Part shown: one piece after another, positions 8,994 to 16,803 of the stretch | How the letters are laid out: each line of letters begins with the position of its first letter | Position numbering within the stretch: position 1 is the first letter of the stretch | DNA from: Lysinibacter sp. HNR | GTDB taxonomy: Bacteria; Actinomycetota; Actinomycetes; Actinomycetales; Microbacteriaceae | Direction: 5' to 3' | NCBI RefSeq assembly: GCF_029760935.1 | Contig: NZ_CP121684.1 | Span: 2,046,001-2,110,000, forward strand | DNA length: 64,000 bases | Notes under the pieces: model-generated | Database searches by the model: none | The model's input: only the letters and a program-made list of their open reading frames with translations | Told to the model about the DNA's origin: nothing | Made by a program: the position numbers and the translations under genes

Positions 8994-9711
8994 GGCGTTT
9001 TCCCTCGTAAAGCAGAAGAAGCCTATAGGGCGTCTGTGAGCGCACCGACCAGGGTTGGGGGAATGCCTCAGCCGCCTCGGAGAGAGTAAAACTTCGACGT
9101 ATCGAGGTAAGTCCATCTACCCGAATAAACGATTGTCGCTGTTTTGGAGCCATAATCAGAGGTGCCGTCAACAATGAGAAAAGCGCGTATGCCACCGCAG
9201 ACCGCCTGATATCACTGTGAATTACTGCGGTGTTTGCTAATCTCTCCGAATCAACCAGCAATGCCCCCAACTCCGGGGCGCTCAGGTGGTGCAGCACGTG
9301 GTTTGACACTACAAAATCAAAAGACCTGCCCTGTTCCACCAGAGAAGAAGTGTCGGTGCATAGCCACTCAACCTCTGTGCCGTGCCGTAGAGAAGCGGGC
9401 TCTCTTGCGCTTAAAAATTGAAACGCACGCTCGTCAGGATCGATCCCGGTTACCGACAAACGCACACCGTCACGGGTGGCCCATCGACTGAGCAAACGCG
9501 CTATGTCGCCGCCTCCGGTTCCCACATCGAGCAGGGTGTGTTCCCTCGTGGTGAATCGAGGGCGAATACGGTGCTGATACGTGCGCCTCCATCCCGAAAC
9601 CACCCGATTGACCAGGGCAAATTGTCGGTAGGTACGCTGCAGGGCGTCAGGATCACACTCAGGGTCTTCCATCAGCTCAACAGCAGATACATCACGCGCT
9701 CGAAAGATCAC
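8986..9711 (-). CDS. SAM-dependent methyltransferase of type III PKS operon
   Basis: Class I SAM methyltransferase of 241 residues. Motif I is visible as LLDVGTGGGDIARLL near residues 59-73, followed by an acidic end of beta-2 (GIDPDERA) and the motif IV region DFVVSNHVLHHL. The GTG start overlaps the stop of the polyketide synthase and its own stop overlaps the monooxygenase start, so the three proteins are coupled. It probably methylates the phenolic polyketide or its hydroxylated product. In the Streptomyces srs cluster the methyltransferase is of a different, membrane type, so this is functional analogy at most. Confidence 0.85.
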   Translation of the reverse strand: MIFRARDVSAVELMEDPECDPDALQRTYRQFALVNRVVSGWRRTYQHRIRPRFTTREHTLLDVGTGGGDIARLLSRWATRDGVRLSVTGIDPDERAFQFLSAREPASLRHGTEVEWLCTDTSSLVEQGRSFDFVVSNHVLHHLSAPELGALLVDSERLANTAVIHSDIRRSAVAYALFSLLTAPLIMAPKQRQSFIRVDGLTSIRRSFTLSEAAEAFPQPWSVRSQTPYRLLLLYEGKRHV

Positions 9712-10856
9712 GGTACCGCCTGCGCGCCCGCTTGTTTCGTCAAAAGACCGGTCTCTACCGTGAGACCCGGACCAAACGCCATCGCGACAACACGCTCGTC
9801 GCCCTCCCCTCGGGCGGGCTGCTCAAGGATCCGCTTGAGCACAAAAAAGATGGTTGCGCTCGACATATTTCCCACTTCACGCAGGGTATCGCGCGAGGGT
9901 AAAAGCTGCGTTTTGCTCAGCCCAAGCCGTGACTCCACTCGATCAAGGATGCTCCTTCCTCCGGGATGAATCGCCCAGTGGGTCACTCCTTTGGCGGGGT
10001 CTTCTAGCAACTCGGATTCGTGGGAGAGCAAGGGGCGCAGGGCATCCTCAATATGAGTATCAATAATTTTAGGAACCGCGGCGCTTAATACCATCTCAAA
10101 ACCCTCGTCACCAATGGTCCAGGCCATATCGTCCTCGCCCACAGGGGTGAGCGCGCTCGTGAACCGATCAAGTCGGAACCGCGCCCCCGGGATATCCGCC
10201 CGGGTTGAAACGATTGCGGCTCCCGCACCGTCTCCAAAAACCGAAGCGGCCACTATTTGATCGGGGTCGTTAGAGGATCGCACGTGAATCGAACACAATT
10301 CCGTACTCACCACCAGCACCACTGCGTCCGGGTTCGCTTGGCAAAACGATTCCGCGAGCCGAAACGCCGGAAAGGCCGCATAACACCCCATAAATCCGAT
10401 ATTGTAGCGAAGCGTGTTGCCGGGGAGTCCGAGTTCCCGCACCAATTGATAGTCGGGGCCCGGAGCATAAAACCCAGTGCAGGATACCGTGACAACGTGG
10501 GTGATGTCCGCGGCGCTCATATTCTCTGTCTGGGCTATCGCATTCTGTGCAGCCTCCAGCGTTAGCTTGCGAGCCTCCCGAATGTACAGCTCGTTACGCG
10601 TGAGTGTTGACGGATTGAGCAGAGTTCCCGACAGTCGGTCAAAAAAGGTAGGTTCCGCTTCGGGTTCCATTTCCAGGTTGAAATCTGCAATGACGCTGCG
10701 TCTGGTATCAATAGCGGACGCATCAAATGACGCCCGCACTAACCTCTGTGTCAAGCGAGTGAGGTCTGGCTGGGTAGCAAAAACTTCTTTTGCCTCAGCC
10801 TGCACAAGGACGTGCGGGGGTGTTGCCGTTGCAATGCTGTGCATAAAGATATCCAT
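9708..10856 (-). CDS. Type III polyketide synthase (chalcone/stilbene synthase-like)
   Basis: Homodimeric ketosynthase of 382 residues that extends an acyl-CoA with malonyl-CoA and cyclises the chain. The catalytic triad is intact: Cys126 in VSCTGFYAPG, His297 in HWAIHPGG and Asn330 in NMSSATIFF. The phenylalanine gatekeeper region is not distinctive enough to name the product. ATG 10856 is preferred because GGGGAG precedes it and homologues begin with the segment HSIATATPPH; a TTG eight codons earlier is also in frame. Together with the methyltransferase and flavin hydroxylase downstream, an alkylresorcinol, alkylpyrone or related phenolic lipid is the most likely product. Confidence 0.9.
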   Translation of the reverse strand: MDIFMHSIATATPPHVLVQAEAKEVFATQPDLTRLTQRLVRASFDASAIDTRRSVIADFNLEMEPEAEPTFFDRLSGTLLNPSTLTRNELYIREARKLTLEAAQNAIAQTENMSAADITHVVTVSCTGFYAPGPDYQLVRELGLPGNTLRYNIGFMGCYAAFPAFRLAESFCQANPDAVVLVVSTELCSIHVRSSNDPDQIVAASVFGDGAGAAIVSTRADIPGARFRLDRFTSALTPVGEDDMAWTIGDEGFEMVLSAAVPKIIDTHIEDALRPLLSHESELLEDPAKGVTHWAIHPGGRSILDRVESRLGLSKTQLLPSRDTLREVGNMSSATIFFVLKRILEQPARGEGDERVVAMAFGPGLTVETGLLTKQAGAQAVP

Positions 10857-10920
10857 GGCTTTAGCGTAGGCTCCCCACAAAGGAAAAAGCCAGCATCAGG
10901 CTTTTAATATTCTTATCAAC

Positions 10921-10949
10921 TATTTCCTCAACGAGGATCCTCTTGTCAA
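10921..10949 (-). promoter_or_regulatory. Candidate promoter/operator of the type III PKS operon
   Basis: On the minus strand a perfect -35 hexamer TTGACA (10949-10944) lies about 90 bases upstream of the PKS start. The spacer contains the perfect 10-bp palindrome GAGGATCCTC (10933-10942). The -10 at 17-base spacing (GAAATA) is weak. The palindrome could be a repressor site within the spacer, but no regulator is adjacent. Confidence 0.35.
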
Positions 10950-11458
10950 GCTTTCCGCGCAACCGTATCGGATATATGCTCCCACGACCGCAAAGGGGCA
11001 TCTAGCTTAATCAGCTTCTTTTCCGTGGGAATTCCCTAGGTTTCGATCCGTCGAATGGCATATTTCAAGCCAGAACCATGATTATCCGTGTGCTCTTGAT
11101 TCACTTTTTACATAAAACTGGCAACCCGGAGAGAACGTCCATTGCATGACTAAAACGTCTCACTACGGGATTGTCCTTGAAGACAAAACAATGAGAACGA
11201 TCCCCACACCCACTAATAGCGGTCTAACAATGGATGGAACCTGTGCGATAGAGGCACTACCCAGACAAATTTTGCCCCTGTTGTTTGAACACACTTCACC
11301 ATTCACCACGCGCCACGCGCCACGGGTCAATACCTAGGGGCGGTATCCCGCACCGTGAGTGCTCGTTCTTCAATTGGCCGTAATTCCTCGCGCGATGAGC
11401 GTTGCCACGTTGCGGCTCCGTGTATTGACCGGGGAAGGCAGGAAGTAAAATATCTCAT
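10950..11458. other. Non-coding stretch at the left edge of the accessory island
   Basis: About 510 bases without a convincing gene. A 63-codon open frame at 11146-11337 has no ribosome site, no promoter-like spacing and no recognisable protein character. A short tandem (CACGCGC twice) lies at about 11309-11324. The region separates the PKS operon from phage-like genes and is the likely left boundary zone of the island, but I see no attachment-site duplication. Confidence 0.5.
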
Positions 11459-12097
11459 TTAGGAAACAAGAGAATTTGCCAGCTCTTGAGCCAGTTCCAG
11501 AACAGTCCATTTTTTACCGCAGGCACGGCACTTAGCGTTCGCAGTTTCAATCGACTCATTTTCACGGTAAAAGATCGCGAGTGGCCTCTGTCTCTCCTCC
11601 TTTGACAACTCCTCGAGCCAGACCGTCGCTCCACACTCAGGGCACGGGGACGGGTGATCCATCTGCCGCGGAGGGTCCACCACACTGGTGATAACCGTTT
11701 TCCAACGACGTAGCTCGGACAGATAGAATTTCGCCGCGGGCCGCTTAACCACCCACGCAACATACCAGCGCTGAAGGCTACCACAGATATCGCCATCAAT
11801 CTCTCGCTCAGCGTCAACAAGCCAGCCACGAAGCTGATCCCTAATCTGCTGAAATTCAAAGAGCGCTTGAGCATCAAGCACCGAACGCTCCGAAGCGATG
11901 GCTTGCGATCTACCAGCACCGATCCCCGACCCACGAATTGCGGTTTCCAACTGCTCCAATAGCGGATTCTGCCTGCCCACCATGACAGTGCCATCGTCAC
12001 GGATAAACTTTGCACAGATGGGCTCAGTAAGCGCTTTCACCGCCTCGCGCAAATCGTTTCCATTATCTTCCTTTTTTTGCTCAATCGTTCTATCCAA
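11459..12097 (-). CDS. Phage-like zinc-ribbon protein
   Basis: Protein of 212 residues resembling small structural or regulatory proteins of actinophages. It has a helical first half and, in the second half, CPECG followed about 45 residues later by CRACGKKW, together forming a four-cysteine zinc ribbon. The segment QMDHPSPCPECGATVW is typical of such ribbons. The start is a TTG at 12097 with only a weak purine-rich site, so an internal start is possible. It lies downstream of two small overlapping genes on the same strand, probably one transcript. Exact function is unknown; phage or integrative-element origin is inferred from content and neighbours. Confidence 0.6.
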   Translation of the reverse strand: MDRTIEQKKEDNGNDLREAVKALTEPICAKFIRDDGTVMVGRQNPLLEQLETAIRGSGIGAGRSQAIASERSVLDAQALFEFQQIRDQLRGWLVDAEREIDGDICGSLQRWYVAWVVKRPAAKFYLSELRRWKTVITSVVDPPRQMDHPSPCPECGATVWLEELSKEERQRPLAIFYRENESIETANAKCRACGKKWTVLELAQELANSLVS

Positions 12098-12191
12098 CTC
12101 GCCCTAAACTTCTCTCGTATCAGCACAATCGAACCAACCAGCAGCACAGTTTGCGTAGCTGGCACCTTCACACACGGAATATCTCTTCTGA

Positions 12192-12449
12192 TTACGGGCT
12201 AACCTTCCCGATAGGAGCGTTCGCAGCAGCCCCCGTCACCTCCGCAGTCTTCGCTGTGTCCAACGTCTCCGCCGCCCTCGCAACTTCCCTAGCTTCCCCC
12301 GGACAGGGAAGTGCGCTGCTACCCCAGGGAGTACGGCAACGCCCGCAGATATGCTCGACCTCACGATCATTTCCCCGTGTCGTAGGCGGATCATAAATCG
12401 CACTGCCGGTCATAAACGATCGCACAAAATTTTTAGATCCTAACGTCAC
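12192..12449 (-). CDS. Small cysteine-pair protein, phage-like hypothetical
   Basis: Unrecognised protein of 85 residues. It carries a CGRCRTPW zinc-knuckle-like cysteine pair near the middle and an alanine-rich tail. The start is GTG 12449, supported by a near-perfect AAGGAGG seven bases upstream and by a GTGA overlap with the stop of the 45-codon gene before it. A longer reading from further upstream would run out of frame through that small gene and is less likely. The coupling suggests the two small proteins are made in fixed proportion. It sits in the phage-derived part of the island. Confidence 0.6.
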   Translation of the reverse strand: MTLGSKNFVRSFMTGSAIYDPPTTRGNDREVEHICGRCRTPWGSSALPCPGEAREVARAAETLDTAKTAEVTGAAANAPIGKVSP

Positions 12450-12583
12450 TTTGTCCTCCTTCGCCATAAAGAATGCATGCCTTTCCGCGAGTGATCGCTT
12501 CCCTCCGCACGTTCTACATCCAAACCCATCGCATTCAACCAACAGCAAGCTTGCTTATCTGCAGCGGAATATTTACTCTCCAT
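12446..12583 (-). CDS. 45-residue hypothetical protein coupled to next gene
   Basis: A 45-codon frame starting at ATG 12583 with AGAGGAAA a few bases upstream, ending TGA inside the GTG start of the next gene. It contains a CCW segment and a basic C-terminus. Good ribosome site, correct spacing and GTGA overlap are the evidence that it is translated; nothing is recognisable in the sequence. It is probably a small phage gene. A TATATT hexamer just upstream could be its -10. Confidence 0.5.
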   Translation of the reverse strand: MESKYSAADKQACCWLNAMGLDVERAEGSDHSRKGMHSLWRRRTK

Positions 12584-12772
12584 AAAATTTCCTCTCGAAT
12601 ATAAACGTTTCACATCAGACACAGCACAACAGCGCTTGTCCCTCGGGAGAGTCCTCGCGGCTCACAAAACGTATTTTTAGTTTTAGAAAATTAGCTTTTC
12701 CGCACGCTCACCCGATTCGAAGAGGCAACTGGCCGATAGTCAACGCAGTGTTTATTTGAAAGCGAGCTGGCT

Positions 12773-13003
12773 TCACAACCGTGAGCGCTCCCCTTCGGGC
12801 GATACCCGAGCCGACACCCCCTTCCCCACAGCCAACGTCACCGCCGCGAGATATTTATCAGTAGGAAGAAACACCCCCCTCTCGACCTTGGACAGGTACG
12901 AAACCGAAGTTTTTGCCGCCTCTGCCACATCAGACAGAGTCATCCCAGCCGACAGGCGAAGCTTTCTGAGCGACTGCCCTATCGTTACTCCCCGTTCATT
13001 CAT
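12773..13003 (-). CDS. XRE-family helix-turn-helix repressor (76 residues)
   Basis: Small DNA-binding protein consisting almost entirely of one HTH_3/XRE domain: LRKLRLSAGMTLSDVAEAAKTSVSYLSKVERG spans the helix-turn-helix. I place the start at ATG 13003. The frame extends 12 codons further up, but that stretch covers the operator and -10. TATATA lies six bases before this ATG, so the message is probably leaderless. It faces a second XRE gene across a 128-bp region holding several GTCTAA half-sites. Phage-type immunity repressors have this size and arrangement. Confidence 0.75.
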   Translation of the reverse strand: MNERGVTIGQSLRKLRLSAGMTLSDVAEAAKTSVSYLSKVERGVFLPTDKYLAAVTLAVGKGVSARVSPEGERSRL

Positions 13004-13029
13004 GTCTAATATATAATCACTTATTAGAC
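13004..13029. promoter_or_regulatory. Operator: GTCTAATA inverted repeat at the XRE repressor promoter
   Basis: Perfect inverted repeat GTCTAATA-N10-TATTAGAC immediately upstream of the leftward repressor ATG, overlapping its -10. This is the expected position for an autoregulatory operator of a dimeric XRE repressor. The same half-site recurs on the other side of the divergent region. Confidence 0.65.
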
Positions 13030-13070
13030 ACAAACGCAACCTGAAAAAGCAAAAACATCACTTTAGTTTG

Positions 13071-13097
13071 GTCTAAATGTCTAATTAATGCTATTCT
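13071..13097 (+). promoter_or_regulatory. Second GTCTAA cluster with rightward promoter
   Basis: Two direct GTCTAA half-sites (13071-13076 and 13079-13084) overlap the likely -35 zone of a rightward promoter whose -10 is TATTCT at 13092-13097. Binding of the same repressor here would control the rightward XRE/protease genes. Confidence 0.5.
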
Positions 13098-13131
13098 TTT
13101 TGGTAAACCATCAAGCGAATCGAACACCTCA

Positions 13132-13614
13132 ATGACAAAAAATAATTTTCAAAAACTCACCGGTGATGAGCGTCGCGAATTGGCTTCTCAGGTCAAGGCG
13201 CTCAGACAGAGAACCGGATTGACCAAAAAAGAAACAGCTCACCAGGCACGAATCACACGGCAAACACTGGACAACATTGAGAACGGCGTAACCGTCCCCC
13301 AGGCAGAAATCCTAGAAAGAATCTACGACACGCTCGGGGTCGAAACCAGCGATGTAATCTTCGAGAGCGGCACACAGAAATGGCTTGTCATGGCGGGCAC
13401 CCTGATCGAACAGATTCCACCGCAACACCGCCAGCAGGCTACAGAATCCGCGCTTGACGTTCTTTACAGGGCCGTGCGGGATACTCCCAAACACACAGCA
13501 ACCGTCACCCCTCTTTCTCCTCGTACCGCGAGTCCACAGGAACCGGCCGCAGAGGCTGCTCTCCGAGTGGAGAATTTTGAGGCCCAGCAAGAATTTATGC
13601 AAGAAGACCCATGA
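13132..13614 (+). CDS. XRE-family transcriptional regulator with C-terminal extension
   Basis: 160-residue protein with an N-terminal XRE helix-turn-helix (about residues 15-70: VKALRQRTGLTKKETAHQARITRQTLDNIENG), followed by a helical segment and a low-complexity tail. The next gene encodes an ImmA/IrrE-type protease 19 bases downstream. Such proteases classically cleave a neighbouring XRE repressor to derepress phages or integrative elements, as ImmA does to ImmR of ICEBs1. Which of the two XRE proteins here is the target is unknown. Confidence 0.8.
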   Translation: MTKNNFQKLTGDERRELASQVKALRQRTGLTKKETAHQARITRQTLDNIENGVTVPQAEILERIYDTLGVETSDVIFESGTQKWLVMAGTLIEQIPPQHRQQATESALDVLYRAVRDTPKHTATVTPLSPRTASPQEPAAEAALRVENFEAQQEFMQEDP

Positions 13615-13633
13615 GGTAGTAAAGGGGATGACC

Positions 13634-14074
13634 ATGACACTGGGGTCACTATACGAACACGCCGCAGCCATAAACGTGTGCGTAAAACACGTCATGCTGC
13701 CCACAGGTATGCAGGGGCGCTATCTGGACGATATCCGCACGATTGAATTAGCTCACCAGCTCAGCGGAGGATCCGAGATATGCACCCTGGCACACGAGCT
13801 CGGACACGCGATCCATAGACACCGCCATAGCACCGAGCAGACAGAGCGCGAGGCTGACGAAATCGCGGCGCAGTTACTCATCACAGACGAGGCCTACGCT
13901 CGTGCTGAGAAAATGGCAGAAAACCACTCCTTTATCGCACGCGAACTGGGCGTAACACCCCCGATTCTCTATGCTTATCAACGCATACTCGACCGCAGCC
14001 GTTACCACAGGCTCCGAGCGCTTCAAGTTGAGGTACGAGAATACAGCTTTACCCTCACCAAAGAAATCGCATAG
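13634..14074 (+). CDS. ImmA/IrrE-family metallo-endopeptidase
   Basis: Zinc peptidase of 146 residues in the ImmA/IrrE family. The zinc motif HELGH sits in CTLAHELGHAIHRHRH, followed by EREADEIAAQLLI, which contains the third ligand. Start ATG 13634 is preferred because AGGGG lies six bases upstream; ATG 13628 two codons earlier abuts that site. It is immediately downstream of the XRE regulator and probably co-transcribed. The expected role is site-specific cleavage of a repressor to switch on a mobile element. With most of the surrounding element decayed, it may be a relic regulatory pair. Confidence 0.82.
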   Translation: MTLGSLYEHAAAINVCVKHVMLPTGMQGRYLDDIRTIELAHQLSGGSEICTLAHELGHAIHRHRHSTEQTEREADEIAAQLLITDEAYARAEKMAENHSFIARELGVTPPILYAYQRILDRSRYHRLRALQVEVREYSFTLTKEIA

Positions 14075-14119
14075 CACGTTTCATTTCCGACTAAACCTAA
14101 AATCCCCGCTTTCATAACG

Positions 14120-14359
14120 CTACCGCAAGTTACCCACGATACTCTCACTGAGAGTGCTTCTCTTCACCAAGATCATCCCTGTATCTTCTACCCACAGATA
14201 CGCCAGTAGCTCGCGAAAGGTGCTCCCCACGGCAATCTCAATACGCTGCCCCTCATTCCCCATCGAAGAACACATTCGTGGACTCAGATCCCGTGGACCA
14301 ACTTTCCAGCTGTAGTTTCTATAACGTAAATACTGGGAAGTAGTAGTCTTTCTTGCCAA
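14120..14359 (-). CDS. Small hypothetical protein, weakly supported
   Basis: A 79-codon frame with a TTG start and no strong ribosome site. The protein has no recognisable domain. It is convergent with the protease gene and lies in the accessory island, so it may be a small phage gene or chance. Listed because no other gene explains this stretch. Confidence 0.25.
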   Translation of the reverse strand: MARKTTTSQYLRYRNYSWKVGPRDLSPRMCSSMGNEGQRIEIAVGSTFRELLAYLWVEDTGMILVKRSTLSESIVGNLR

Positions 14360-14621
14360 ATTTTATGACTCTTATAACTTCTCTTCATGGCACGGAGGCT
14401 TTCGGGGCCGTAGTCAACGGCGGCGTGGCTGGGCAGGGCCGCAAGCTTCCCCTACCTCGAGACGGAGCATGCAGGAGCATGCTATCAAACACGCTTATGA
14501 ACGATATGCCTCACGCTAGATCGCTAAAAGTGATAGCCCCGCAACATCGTTGATAAAGATAAAGACCCGGTTTCTCGGAGCCATAGCGTACCCCTGGGAT
14601 GAAGTGCTCTGGGTATAGATG
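14360..14621. other. Gap between phage-like genes and the IS110 remnant
   Basis: About 260 bases with no supported gene. It contains a short GCATGCAGGAGCATGC repeat at about 14466-14481 and no obvious promoter or terminator. It may include the former left end of the IS110-type element. Confidence 0.4.
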
Positions 14622-15414
14622 TCAAGCCGTACTAAGATCGCTTCTGAGGTCGTTGAACACCTCGCGTGCGATGAATCGTTTGAGGCAGCGCAGCACGTCT
14701 TTCTTAGAGAGGCCTTCGGTGAGTCGACGCTGCATGTAGTCGATCGTTTGGGCGTCGTACCTGAGCCTCACGACCGCAATCATGTGGAGTGCGCGATTCG
14801 CTTTCCGATCACCGCCTCGGTGGAGCCTCATGCGGTGGCTCTTCCCTAATGACACTGATGCGACCTCGCAGAGCCTCGCGAACGTCGCCTCGCTGCGTAA
14901 CTGCGCAATATTCTCGTCGGCAGTGACCAACAGTTGGGCGTATGGATCATTCCGATTCCTGCCTTGGATACCAGGGTAGGTACTGTTGCGTGCACGAGAG
15001 TGGCCAGCGCACTCTCAAGCTCTTTGATCTCCGTGTCGAGGTCAGCGGCCCGGACAGCGAGGGCTCGGAGGGCGAGCTTCACTGCCTGAACGGGATCATT
15101 CAGGCGCGCCCGGTCGATGATGAACTTCCAGCAGTAGCGCACAGCTGCCAGTCCACCAGTGGGCATGTTCTCCCGCATGTCGGCAGGCACGGTAACATAT
15201 CTTACAGTTGCACGATAGCCGCGGTGCGAGCTTTCACCGCAGAATCACGGGTCAGCAAGAGGAACCGTATCGATTCGATGACGCTATCGGTTCGTTTGGA
15301 GATGGCCGCTGCAACCCCTGCGAGCACTTTCCGTGCAGCAGCTTCAGCATCGATGGTGTCGTCCTTACCGACTCTCGCCTTAGTATGCGTGTGCGGGGTA
15401 TTCACTTCTCGCAC
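14622..15414 (-). pseudogene. IS110-family transposase, frameshifted and lacking its N-terminus
   Basis: Three consecutive leftward frames read as one IS110-type transposase. 15414-15202 carries the GKDDTIDAEAAARKVL segment, 15190-14846 the helical middle, and 14930-14622 the C-terminal domain with LRSEATFARLCEVA and the HRGGDRKANRALH motif characteristic of the family. The three lie in different reading frames, so at least two frameshifts are present. The N-terminal RuvC-like DEDD catalytic part is absent: the sequence is interrupted at about 15430, where an IS3-type element begins, and does not resume on its far side. The gene cannot make an active transposase. Confidence 0.85.
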
Positions 15415-15452
15415 GGGCCTTTACCCCGAAGTATGGACACGACTTGTTAGGT

Positions 15453-15990
15453 TTAGGCCGCTCTTCCCAGAGTAGTACTTTCGTACTTATCCCGGGAAAT
15501 CAACCCGCAATACGAATGCCGCCTCACCGTGTTATACCGGGTCACCCACCGAAACACGGACCGGCGACACCCCACCTCATCCCGGAATATCGGATTCCCA
15601 GCCAGGACCTCCCTTTTCAGAGCCGCGCTCACGGACTCCGCGAGAGCATTATCCGCGCTACTACCCACCGCTCCCATCGCCTGCGAGGCCTTTTTCCCAC
15701 ACGACCAGAGCGACTCGTTTATGATTCACCCGTCTATGCGCAGGTAGTCCGCCATTGAGATGCGCGGTTACCCTAGGGATCCCGTAGGCCGGGTCTCTAC
15801 CTTCAAGGGGAGAGTGCGCTTGACGGATGCGCTCTGCGAGCTTCTCGTCTGCGTGTTTGCGGGCAATCCTGGCAGGGAGGCCTTTCCTCCACGCATAGAA
15901 CGATGACTTCGCGATCTCAAGAACCTTACACAGCCACTTCACCTCATAGGTGTCAGAATGGTCGCAGGCAAATTGGAAGCGGCTTACCAA
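15453..15990 (-). pseudogene. IS3 orfB transposase with the central DDE region deleted
   Basis: The upstream part (15990-15661) encodes the N-terminal HTH_21 region (FYAWRKGLPAR... AYGIPRVTAHL... VNHKRVA). The downstream part (15677-15453) resumes at GSSADNALAESVSAALKREVL and ends at the usual YNTVRRHSYCGLISRDKYE tail. The intervening rve/DDE segment, normally about 130-150 residues with the first two catalytic aspartates, is missing, and the two parts are in different frames. Confidence 0.82.
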
Positions 15991-16001
15991 CGTGTCTCTC
16001 C

Positions 16002-16311
16002 TTACGAATATTTAGCGGCCTGCCTGAGGATCTCACGTTCAGTTTCCAGCTTCGCTTTCTCCGACCGCAGTACCCGATTCTCGGTTTCGAGGTCTCGTAC
16101 ACGGGGATCATCACTCTCAGAAACGCTCTCTTCACCAACAGGAGCAGGCCGGTGTTGAACAGTGGTTCCGTATCGATTTTTCCAGATCGATAGCGTGCCC
16201 CGGGAAGTTCCAAGATCCTGTGCGATAGAGTTGATTGTTGCTCCGGGGGTTGTTTCGTAGAGTTCCACAGCTTGACGTTTGAACTCTTTGCGGGTAGTTC
16301 TTCAAGGCCAT
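16002..16311 (-). pseudogene. IS3 orfA (HTH_Tnp_1) with an N-terminal frameshift
   Basis: Helix-turn-helix plus leucine-zipper protein of an IS3 element: TPGATINSIAQDLGTSRGTLSIWKNRYG, then a coiled coil (DLETENRVLRSEKAKLETEREILRQA) that normally leads to the orfA/orfB frameshift. The natural start ATG at 16311 reads MALKNYP and then leaves frame by one base before EFKRQAVELYE would be expected, so the full orfA is broken. A GTG at the VELYE position reopens the frame. Confidence 0.75.
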
Positions 16312-16394
16312 GTTCTTATTTTCTCGCTTTCTAACGGTTTATACCGATATCAGCGTGTCCATAAAACAGGGCAAAGGCCCCAAACGTGGAAACC

Positions 16395-16650
16395 AAACCA
16401 TAGGGCAGGTCAGTATGATCGAATCGTTCTGGGGGGCGTATGCACACTGAGTTCTTGAATCGGAACTCCTGACGGATCAGGTTAGAGCTCGCGAACGCGA
16501 TTTTCGAGTACCTCGAGGTGTTACACAACCGAAAACGCCGCCATTCCAGGCTCGGGATGCGCACGCCTGTCGAGTATGAGAAGCTGTACGAAAAAACCAG
16601 ATGCTGCGATCAGGGATCTAAGTATATGACTCCATCAAAGCCAGGGCACA
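16395..16650 (+). pseudogene. Remnant of a second IS3-family orfB C-terminus
   Basis: On the plus strand the decayed sequence reads MIESFWG, MHTEFLNR and, after frame changes and a stop, ELANAIFEYLEVLHNRKRRHSRLGMRTPVEYE, the canonical C-terminal end of IS3-type transposases. Orientation is opposite to the adjacent element, so it is a separate insertion. Everything upstream of the last catalytic segment is gone. Confidence 0.75.
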
Positions 16651-16803
16651 TCAGAGCCTTTAAAAGTCCCAGGGCGCTTCAAACACAATTTGTTGCATAG
16701 ATTGTGCTTCCTTTTAGAACCAGGGTTTAACGAGATTGAAGAGCAATTTGTGCTAGGATTTGCTTTATTTTATTTTTGTGGATAATGGAGAAGTCTTTTA
16801 TAC

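Larger units (their letters stand above)
15434..16361 (-). mobile_element. IS3-family element, internally deleted (928 bp)
   Basis: Bounded by imperfect terminal inverted repeats beginning TGGACACG (15434-15441) and ending CGTGTCCA (16354-16361), the 5'-TG...CA-3' ends usual for IS3. It contains a frameshifted orfA and the two outer parts of orfB. Intact IS3 elements are usually about 1.2-1.5 kb, so several hundred bases are missing. The flanking bases are TA on both sides; no clear 3-bp target duplication is visible. It disrupts the IS110 remnant. Confidence 0.75.

Noticed and set aside
11146-11337. 63-codon rightward frame at the left edge of the island
   Set aside because: No ribosome site, no promoter at leaderless spacing and no protein-like character; probably chance.
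16331-16564. Leftward 77-codon frame
   Set aside because: It is the antisense of an IS3 transposase remnant that reads clearly on the plus strand.
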